Assembly: GCA_026873275.1 (NCBI GenBank)
Contig: JANTUC010000016.1
Span: forward strand, 62,001-126,000
Length of the DNA stretch: 64,000 bases
DNA from: Pseudopithomyces maydicus
Taxonomy: Eukaryota > Ascomycota > Dothideomycetes > Pleosporales > Didymosphaeriaceae
Direction: 5' to 3'
Shown one piece after another: positions 56,411 through 64,000 of the stretch. Position 1 is the stretch's first letter. Each line of letters opens with the position of its first letter. Below the pieces are notes generated by a model. That model saw only the letters and a list, made by a program, of their open reading frames with translations. It was not told the origin of the DNA and did no database searches. Made by a program: the position numbers and the translations under genes.

Positions 56411-58673
56411 TCACACATCCTCCTGGTGAATAGCCAAGAAGGTCAAGCTCCATAGCTGGATGATGTCGCTCTCGGTCGTCGAGAACGCGCTCAAAGGCAC
56501 AGCCTGATACCCATTGTCATACTTCCAGCTCCACACCTCGGCGCTCAATTGCGCACGGTTCTTGTCGATTGTCTTCCAAAGCTTTTGATAGGCCTGTTTC
56601 ACCTTGCCGAAGGTATCCTGGGTACAGAACTCTGCAGTGCTATCAGTAGGACGAACATGGCACAAGATTGCCGAGGAAAACTTACCGGGCGTGCTACAAG
56701 CAGTGCAAGCCCCGCATGGCTTGCAACGCGCGAGCTGACGTCCAAGACCGGCTGCCATCATGGCAAGTTGCCAGCTCCACACTACGGTGCCGTGGTAGTC
56801 AGAGTTTTTGAAGTCTCCTTGGAGCCCCTTGTTATCTATGTAGGCGGGGTTTGCAACGAGAAGACCGACGTCCGTATGCAGACCGACAGGGAAGTTTTGA
56901 AGGATGTGGTCGGCAGTTTGATCGAGAAACGCGCTGAGTTGCCCTTGGTCTGTGGTGTTCAAGAGGAAATGACGGAAGCAGTCATCGGTGTTCATGATGC
57001 GCACCGGTTTGGTATCGGCATCGAGAGACACACCATAAAAGGTCACGTTGTCGGTGATTTGGTCCTCATTCGAGGGTACGGCTAGAGCCGCGTTGGAAAC
57101 GTACTGTTTCACGAGGCTCTGAGCTTCGTTTTCAGAGACCGATACTTCGAAGAATTGAAGCGTTTTGTCTTCCCAGATTTGCGCATACTGATTAGCCTTT
57201 TCCGCCCAGTCAGGGAAGTCGGGGAAGAAGCTTGCTTGGGACATGGCGGCAATGGCACGCAGTCCAGCGGGTGCAAGTGCTGTGTTGACATCATACGGAA
57301 TGCGTCCACCTCCGAGGCCAGTATTAGAATCTCGCCATTCGCCAACAGATTGGTCGTCCCTAATATGGAGCAGATTGGAGGCGACTTGCTCAGAGGCAAA
57401 AGGCGCAGTGATGCGCATGATCTTCTCGGCAGTACGCTGAGCTAGGGTAACGTAAGAAACGCCAGCATTTTCCGGTAGGAAGGTAGCCTTTTTGTTCATG
57501 AAGGGTGTCGCTCGTTCCCTACCAACTGCAGTATCCAAGAAGTAGTCCTTCATGAGGATCGGCAGCAAGAAGTCGGTATCAATCATCTTGTAGTCGCATG
57601 AGGGTGCCGTCGATGATATTCCCTCTTTGCGAGCAAGAAATGTAGCATAGTCTCCCAGGTTCTCTTCGTGGCACACCGTCCCATCCGTCTTATTGATACG
57701 TTCGATCACAGCACCAATTACTGCCTCCAAAGCACCGCCTTCTCCCTGGCTGAGAATTGGTTGCATGAGCAGCGCCGAGAGCATACTGTCGCGGCCAAAG
57801 TACGTGAGGAACCTCCAGGACCCTGCAAGAAGTTTGTTCGAATATGATAAAAAGGACAGGGATTTGGTCAGGTCGGCGTTTTCTTTAACAAGAGATTGCG
57901 AAGCGTCGTTCAACACTTCCGAAGGACTCAGCTGGTCCATCTGAGGATAATTGAAAGTTGCTCTGAACTGATATGTACCAGTACCAAAACGGAGCCTCGC
58001 GATATTGTTAATTCTAGATATTTGAGATGATAGCTAACACTTACATCCACTTGTCGCCGGTGATGATCTTGACGGCTTCCGCTCCGGACGTAGGTGCAAA
58101 GTCAATCCATGTGGAGGTAACGTTATCGAACCAAGTGCGCCAAAACTGACCGCCGTTATCACCAAATTTCTCGGTAACGACAGCGTTCTGTACATCCGGG
58201 CTAAGTACTCCTCCACCTTCAGAGTAATCGCGGATGGAACGAATGCTACCAAGGATCGGGAGAGTGAGGAGAGCAGGCGTGTCGAAATGAATCAGTCCTT
58301 TCACACCCACTCGAGGATTCTCGTTCTCCGCCCCATCCTCTGCAGGCTCATTCACAGTTTCCAGGACCTCCCCATTTGATGTTGAATTCTCGAGGCGCAA
58401 GCCAAGCAGGCCCTTATCCTCGGCTTCGAAATATGCCGCTGCACCGCTGTTGCCCGCGGGCCATGCTACGAGCAACCGCGGTTTGACAGATGAGTCGTTG
58501 TCTTTTGCATCCTGGCTTGTGACGATAACGTGGGAGCTTGTAATACAGTCGGACAAGAAGTAGTTTTCATACGGTGGTTCGGAGAGATGGAGCCTCGAAG
58601 CAGGGCAGTCTGCGGCATCTGCTATGCATACGCAGACCGTAAATAGATACCAAAGCACTGCCAAAATAACCAT
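56411..58673 (-). CDS. Secreted glycogen-debranching-enzyme-like (six-hairpin) protein
   Basis: Exons 58673-58045, 57995-56686 and 56631-56411 (introns 49 and 54 nt; the second is in frame and could be retained) encode 719 residues, intact. The signal peptide is VILAVLWYLFTVCVCIADA. An N-terminal beta-rich region (SEPPYENYFLSDC, AWPAGNSGAAAYFE, GSIRSIRDYSEGGG) precedes an (alpha/alpha)6-like catalytic domain with WRFLTYFGRDSMLSALL, DGTVCHEENLGDYA, GEWRDSNTGLGGGRIPYDVN and a C-terminal WSWKYDNGYQAVPL. In fungal databases such proteins are usually labelled debranching-enzyme-like, but secretion argues against cytosolic glycogen; an extracellular alpha-glucan or other glycan is likelier. The candidate acid/base and base residues are acidic positions in GRDS and GEWRDS. 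Confidence 0.78.
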
Positions 58674-60933
58674 GATGCAATTGAAACTGTCGTTGTGATC
58701 AGCGAGGGTTGCCGGAGTCCAGATATAAGTAGCAACGCCCGTGCGTCATGCGGCCTGACGCCGGTGAACGGACGAGCGAGCGGTACATGCATCTGCTCAG
58801 CACGTGGAGCCGTACGAGAATATAAAGTTACGCAGCGACCTTCCCCGTGCAATCGCATCGTGTTTCCCCATAAGGCCTTCATCTTTCATGGCTTTTCTCC
58901 AATTGGAATGCAGCTACACGTGCTGTGAACGCGACGGCTCAAGATGGTAGGAGCGCGCTGGCAACGTCATGCGGCATGGCAACGCCCAGCCTCGATAGGT
59001 CGCTTTGCATCCAGCGCAGGCCACGGCAGGCCGAAAGAGGGGTCGGAGAGGGGAGCGCGGGTCAGCTGGCTAACGGGTCTGGAGTACTTGACGCGATGGA
59101 GCAGGACAATGGTCAACTAGAAGATGGCTAGCGACGGAATGGGCTAGCGGTTGGTGCGGAGATTATCGTTCTGCATCCAGGATTGCGATCTTCGTACGGT
59201 AACGCATGATTTCTCACTGTTCTCGTGCGAGCGTTGCCATTCAGCCTCGCGAGTTGTGAAATATCGTTCGTGCGTTTGAAACAACCATGCAAACAATCAT
59301 ACAGTTAATCTTAAGCCTATTAATATAGTGAACCGAGTCTTTGTGCAGCTACGGAAGCCGAGCAAGATCTTGAACTAGCAAGTCTTGATGCATCCTGATA
59401 GTACACATCTTATGTGCATGAGCTGTACGACATATTATCGTCGTCCAATTTTCAAGCGTTCAATTATTGCCATGAGGACGCGATTATGTCATTCCAACTC
59501 CAATTGATAACAACCCAGACGCAAAGAATTATTTGGAAAAAAAAATTATAAGCTAATTGTACTATGAAAAGCGATACATAAGGAAGAGTAGTAGAGTAGT
59601 TATATGAAGGTGCACGTGATATTGTAGTCCAAAATCGTCATGAGCCTCTACAACAATGCACCCTTCACGTCCTTCAACACCCACAGAGCTTGCCAACCAA
59701 TGATATACCATAATGTGTTACATACACACAGACTTGACCTACACTAGCACTACTTGGAAAAGCAAGTTGTATAATATGTGCTCGACCGAAGGGCTAAGAC
59801 TATTTTTATAAGCCTTATCATGAATGTTCACAAAATCGGTCGGCTGGAGGGAATTCTGTTTACACACACGAGTGCCGTATCTATAAATCTATTTCTGTTC
59901 ATTCGATAATCATTTCAATGGAAAAGAAGACAGAGCACTATACCAGCAGAGTCGAACAATTCCTGTCGAAAGATTTTATGACCTACAGTAATTGGCGATG
60001 ATCTGTCGCAATATGACCACCGCCAGACACAGAAGAAGAGACCAGCTCGTAGAGGTAGAAATAGGGACTCTTATGGTCAGATTGAGAGCACGCAGGCGGC
60101 CATAACTCCTCAAATCGGGATATCCTCTGATAGTGACGAGTTGGACCAAGAGCTGGATGACGCATCGAAAAAAAAATGTGCAAAGAAGTAGGGACTCAGA
60201 ACAGATTTAAATTTTATACTGTCGTTGGGGCTCTGGAACGTCGGCTCAATCTGGTCGACGTCAGAACGATGCCCGGGAGAACGGGACAGCATCAACAAAT
60301 GATTGGCGCCTTTCTTTAGGGTGAACCACAACGTACACCCAATTCAATCGGAGACATGGAGCATCTACGCGGCTTTCCACAGAACTACGACATACTGAGT
60401 CTATACCAGCCTCACTCCCATGGCATCTCTCCATCCGAGACATCCCCGAGCTTCTCCCGGAAGTGAATAGCAGTGGACACCGCGTGCACGTATGCAGCTC
60501 CCTTTTACCCGATCTCACAGTTTCTTATACCCCGCGTTATTGTCGCTTGTAAGCTCCTCGCGTCCATTTCTTTAGATGGGCAATATCGCCCAGACGGCAT
60601 TTAGCCAGGTTCGCATCCCTGGAAACCCCAACTGCGACCTCTAACATCCATGCATCACAGCCCCACCCGGGAGCCGTTCATATTCCATTGTGGTTTTCCA
60701 GAAATAACATTTTACCAAGAGGTGCCGACAGGTTCGAGCCCTATACGCGCTACATCAGAATGCGGTTACGCATGTTCATCGCAATCCATGTGCAATTCGG
60801 GGTGGAAATGAAGAGTTGGCGACTGCCGAGCAGATTCCGGATTCTTGAGCGCAGACCTCAAGTATAAAAGGGGAGCCAGAGAGAACGGTTTGAATACCAC
60901 AAAAAAACAGATCACCATCTCAAGCCGGACATC
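58674..60933. other. Gene-poor, partly AT-rich interval
   Basis: About 2.3 kb without a supported gene. The frames present (for example 59983-60183 and 60261-60518, minus) show no domain. No tandem array or RNA gene is seen. The right end carries the CE3 promoter. Confidence 0.45.
60863..60870 (+). promoter_or_regulatory. TATA box of the CE3 gene
   Basis: TATAAAAG lies 64 bp upstream of the CE3 start codon and is a good match to the consensus. Confidence 0.6.
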
Positions 60934-61718
60934 ATGGTTTCTTTCAAGCTCCTTAGTCTCCTACCGCTTCTCGGCGCCGCAGTCGCCCAAAACGCAACTA
61001 TCCGCTACATGCCATTTGGCGACTCCATCACCGAGATCATCTGCTGGCGTGCACTCCTCTGGGAGAAACTGCAAACCACGGAATGGGCATCCGTCAACTT
61101 TGTTGGATCGGGCAAGACGGAGAACAACTGCAAGGACAGCAAGTATGACCGCGACAACGAGGGCCACTCGGGTTTCCTCGCTGTGAATATCGCGAACCAG
61201 AATCAGCTAGTCGGGTGGTTGCAGAAGAACCCCGCGGATGTGATTACCATGCATCTCGGGACGAACGACATGACAGGAAACAAGGCAATTACGGAGATCA
61301 TTGCGTCGTTCACGAAGATGGTGGGGCAGATGCGTAGTGCCAACCCAAAAATGAAGATTGTGGTGAGTGCAGTGTCATTCTCGTCAATTATGGTGACACA
61401 ACCAAGGCGTGAATCGAGCTGAGAGAATCATAGGTCGCGCAGATCATCCCCCTCGCTATCGGCAGCTACAACACCAAGATTCAACAACTCAATGCGCAGA
61501 TTCCCACGTGGGCTGCTGGTTTGAATAAGACAGAGTCCCCTATCTGGGTCGTGGATCAGTACACGGGCTTCCAGAACAGCGATCTCCGTGACGGAGTTCA
61601 TCCGAATACGGCGGGTGATCAGAAGATGATGAATGTGTGGTATCCGGCGCTGATCCAGGCTTTTGCAGCGGCGAAGGCGGACCAGACTGCTGGGAAAGGT
61701 GTAAAGTTCGTGGCATAG
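60934..61718 (+). CDS. Secreted CE3-type SGNH acetyl xylan esterase-like
   Basis: Exons 60934-61362 and 61434-61718 (71-nt GTGAGT intron) encode 237 residues, intact. The signal peptide is VSFKLLSLLPLLGAAVA. SGNH blocks: PFGDSITE (nucleophile S31), SGFLA, HLGTND (oxyanion Asn) and RDGVHPN with D196 and H199 as acid and base. This is the CE3 carbohydrate-esterase layout, which deacetylates xylan outside the cell. Together with CE1 and AA9 it forms the secreted lignocellulose set of this window. Activity on other acetylated glycans cannot be excluded. Confidence 0.88.
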
Positions 61719-62230
61719 AGCTTGATAGAGAAGATTCCGGTATGATGATTTGAAAAAGGAGCCTGCGAGGCAACAAGGGTGTGAGCAAAAATAGGGTCGA
61801 TGAGATACAGGGGATGATATTTATTCACGTACATATACTTTGATAGCAATCAGGGGACATATGAAAATGATGGCTCAATTGTGATTTACCCCAAGCCAAC
61901 AGTTGAACACATGCTACCTGATCCGGTCATATCTTAACAGATATCTACATAATAACGGCATAATTTCCCTCTTTCCTCTCGAGCCCATGACTTCGAACGG
62001 AACACCGAACCCCCATAATGCCTTACTCATCCAGCAAACATAGCCTTCGCACCAACAGCCAGCCCAACAACCCTCACCCCGAGTATCCCCCAAGAAACAT
62101 GGAACAAGCTAAGCTTCCCACCATACATAACACCTCCCATTGACCGCGTCCCTCTCCCTCGCCATAATCATCCCTGCTCAAACCAAGCGGCGGAAAGCAA
62201 TCTGCCTCCAACCAGGCGTCCGCAGCGGTA
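61719..62230. other. Intergenic spacer between convergent genes
   Basis: 3' flanks of the CE3 gene and the membrane-protein gene. Nothing else recognised. Confidence 0.5.
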
Positions 62231-62980
62231 CTAAAGAAACGAAAAATGTTCGACCAGCTGCTGGACGAAAACCAGGCCAAGAGAGATGATCAGAAGATGG
62301 AGGAATCCGTAAGAGCCTAGATTAGTTAGCTCGTCGGCGATGGGGCAGACGACGAAAACCAAGACTTCAAAGACCAGAATCAAGGAAGCTGTGACGAGGG
62401 TGAAGAGGAGGAGGGGAATCAGGGTGATGTAGTAGATGAAAGCCTCTACTATGCTCTTGAGGAGGTCCAAGATACGGAATGAGTTGGTGGTAGGGGTGGG
62501 TTCGTCGTAGGTTGCGAGCGGGGGATGGTGGGGAGTTGGCGATGGGACGGTAGGAGGTTTACGTGTCCGCTTGGACATCCGATCGTTATGGGAGAGGGAC
62601 CGGTCTGTATCCTCTGAGGCAGCGGGAAATGAGCGACGGTAGTGTGTGTTGATCCGTGAATGGTCGCGGGGGAACGATTCGGTGTTGGCCGCAGTGCTTA
62701 GTGTGGATCCAGGCGCGTTACGCCGATGAACGGTACGGCCAGTTCCAGCGAGGGCGCTTTTTGGTGAAGACGTGTATCCATTCTCTCCCGTGTCGACGGA
62801 GCGTCCCATTGAATGCGGCATTGTTTCGAGAGCACGATAGCCAGTAGCGAACTTTGTACAGAGCTGAGGTTTTATAGAGAAAGAACGTTGAGTATGTGAT
62901 ACTATTGTGAGGGCATATAGCAAAGAAAATAGTGATTCGCTTGGGCCTCCCACGCACTCCACCCGGGCACGATACCCCAT
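62231..62980 (-). CDS. Small membrane protein, family unknown
   Basis: A frame with two possible starts: ATG 62980 (249 residues) or ATG 62821 (196 residues, MPHSMGRS). The N-terminal half is polar and Ser/Thr/Pro-rich with basic patches. The C-terminal third holds two strongly hydrophobic segments (IYYITLIPLLLFTLVTASLI and FLHLLIISLGLVFVQQLV), so a tail-anchored or two-pass membrane protein is likely. I prefer the shorter start because the extra N-terminus is unlike the rest. Divergent from the small gene at 63265. Unrecognised. Confidence 0.5.
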   Translation of the reverse strand: MGYRARVECVGGPSESLFSLLYALTIVSHTQRSFSIKPQLCTKFATGYRALETMPHSMGRSVDTGENGYTSSPKSALAGTGRTVHRRNAPGSTLSTAANTESFPRDHSRINTHYRRSFPAASEDTDRSLSHNDRMSKRTRKPPTVPSPTPHHPPLATYDEPTPTTNSFRILDLLKSIVEAFIYYITLIPLLLFTLVTASLILVFEVLVFVVCPIADELTNLGSYGFLHLLIISLGLVFVQQLVEHFSFL

Positions 62981-63264
62981 ACGTGTTAACCTACATTGTG
63001 TATTCAACCCCGGGCGTGAAATACGAAGTTAAATTCTCAAGAATCAACGTCGAAAAATTGTTTGTTTTCATTAATGCTCAACCCCGGTCCCTTACTATTT
63101 AGTCCCATCACCCGAAGTCCCGCTGAGCAGAGCCACCCCATTGTCACTCTTCCACGCCCGCGTTCGAGACTCAAACTTCGTTTCTGCATCACCAGAAGGT
63201 ATATCTTGCAGAAGTCCCCACTAAGTCTCTGCCAAGATTTCTAGGCTATCACAGGGTCATCACA

Positions 63265-63636
63265 ATGTTCGCCAGTCTCAAGCGCCTCTCATTCTCCTGG
63301 CCCACCATCTCCTGGCCCACATTTGCCTGGCCTACCTGGTTCACGCCCGCCACCTCTGCTCTCACTCCACTAGTAGCACCATTCATCGGAGTTGTTGAGT
63401 ACGTTATTTACGTATTCCACATCAACAGCTCCTGCCCCGCTGCCCCTCTTCTCTACTTCTTGGACTTGGAGGAGGTGGGGGAAGAGGATATGCTACCCGC
63501 GAACCAGATCACTACCTGTCAAGGTATCAGCTCGATGCAAAATAGCTGTTATTGGGGAGACATCCTGGAGGATATCGTTCAGTTCCATTTGTGGATGATG
63601 TTCCTGGAGGCTACGAGCAAGGATGGTTGGCTATGA
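63265..63636 (+). CDS. Short hypothetical protein with SWPT repeats
   Basis: 123 codons from an ATG preceded by a leader with a plausible context (TCACAATG). The N-terminus repeats SWPT/AWPT tryptophan-proline units and is followed by a hydrophobic stretch and an acidic, Cys-containing C-terminus. A GTACGT donor-like site inside suggests the gene may be spliced differently. Divergent from the membrane-protein gene. No family recognised. Confidence 0.4.
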   Translation: MFASLKRLSFSWPTISWPTFAWPTWFTPATSALTPLVAPFIGVVEYVIYVFHINSSCPAAPLLYFLDLEEVGEEDMLPANQITTCQGISSMQNSCYWGDILEDIVQFHLWMMFLEATSKDGWL

Positions 63637-64000
63637 CATAGTCGTACGAATTGGCACACATGTGGTGACAATGTGGGCGGTGTATTGTGTGTCATCATCG
63701 GCGGCTCTAGTTTTGGTCGTGATTGACTCGGATACATTATATAGACAGTAGTCAAATAACAAATTGATAGTATAGCCAAAAATTTCATGTATGCTTATGC
63801 TGTTAGTGAAGAACTGACCATTTCACAAGCCTGGGGTCTCTTGAACACGTTCGGAAGAGCTCAAGCATCTACATTTAACAAGTTCAGGAGTGATGGTCAC
63901 CATCTAAACAAAAGTCCCATAACGTTTTGGGCCCCAGGGTCGTCGTTGCCTATTCTGTCGCGTTTGTCCGCCAAGCCCTCTGCTGCTTTCTAGCGTTATC
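63637..64000. other. Window end, no gene seen
   Basis: Only a 68-codon frame (63787-63993, plus) without recognisable content. Confidence 0.4.

Noticed and set aside
60661..60760. tRNA-like GGTTCGAGCC T-loop
   Set aside because: No matching acceptor, D or anticodon stems could be folded around it.

Overview
The window is nuclear DNA of a filamentous ascomycete (Pezizomycotina). Most genes carry one to six short introns (about 48-135 bp, GT-AG with fungal CTRAC-like branch sites). The families are typically fungal: HET, Zn2Cys6, DUF7025-AAA, NACHT/STAND-like proteins, AA9, CE1, CE3 and a class II peroxidase. The secreted plant-polymer enzymes suggest a plant-associated or saprotrophic species. 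A Dothideomycete is my guess; the sequence does not prove it.

Layout. 1.0-6.1 kb: a DUF7025-type AAA ATPase (minus) head-to-head with a DUF7708-like, STAND-like protein (plus). 6-14.8 kb: an unrecognised gene remnant, a secreted S33 peptidase, a Rieske oxygenase, a class II heme peroxidase and a small secreted protein. 15.4-20.9 kb: a second AAA / STAND-like pair in the same head-to-head arrangement and orientation. 21-24 kb: a seven-residue-repeat reading frame, then an AT-rich low-complexity island. 24-32 kb: a GH5-like glycosidase, a Whi5/Nrm1-like G1/S repressor, a CE1 feruloyl esterase and a FIT2/Scs3-like ER protein. 32.8-45.4 kb: a Zn2Cys6 regulator, two tandem F-box-like/ankyrin-type paralogues and a HET-domain protein. 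47-64 kb: an AA9 LPMO, a SurE-type phosphatase, an SDR, a Vam7-like PX/SNARE, a solo fungal NLR-type N-terminal helical-domain protein, a debranching-enzyme-like secreted glycosidase, a CE3 esterase and two small unknown genes.

Two themes stand out. First, genes of the fungal self/non-self recognition repertoire are concentrated here, including the two AAA/STAND-like modules, which I rate the best candidate for an undescribed system. Both STAND-like partners lack a canonical Walker A. Second, at least ten conserved genes need one or more added bases, almost always in a homopolymer (C5, G5, T4, A6), to restore their family reading frame. The direction is always a missing base and housekeeping genes are affected, so I read this as homopolymer undercalling in the assembly, not gene death. 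Frameshifted genes are therefore annotated as CDS with the break positions stated.
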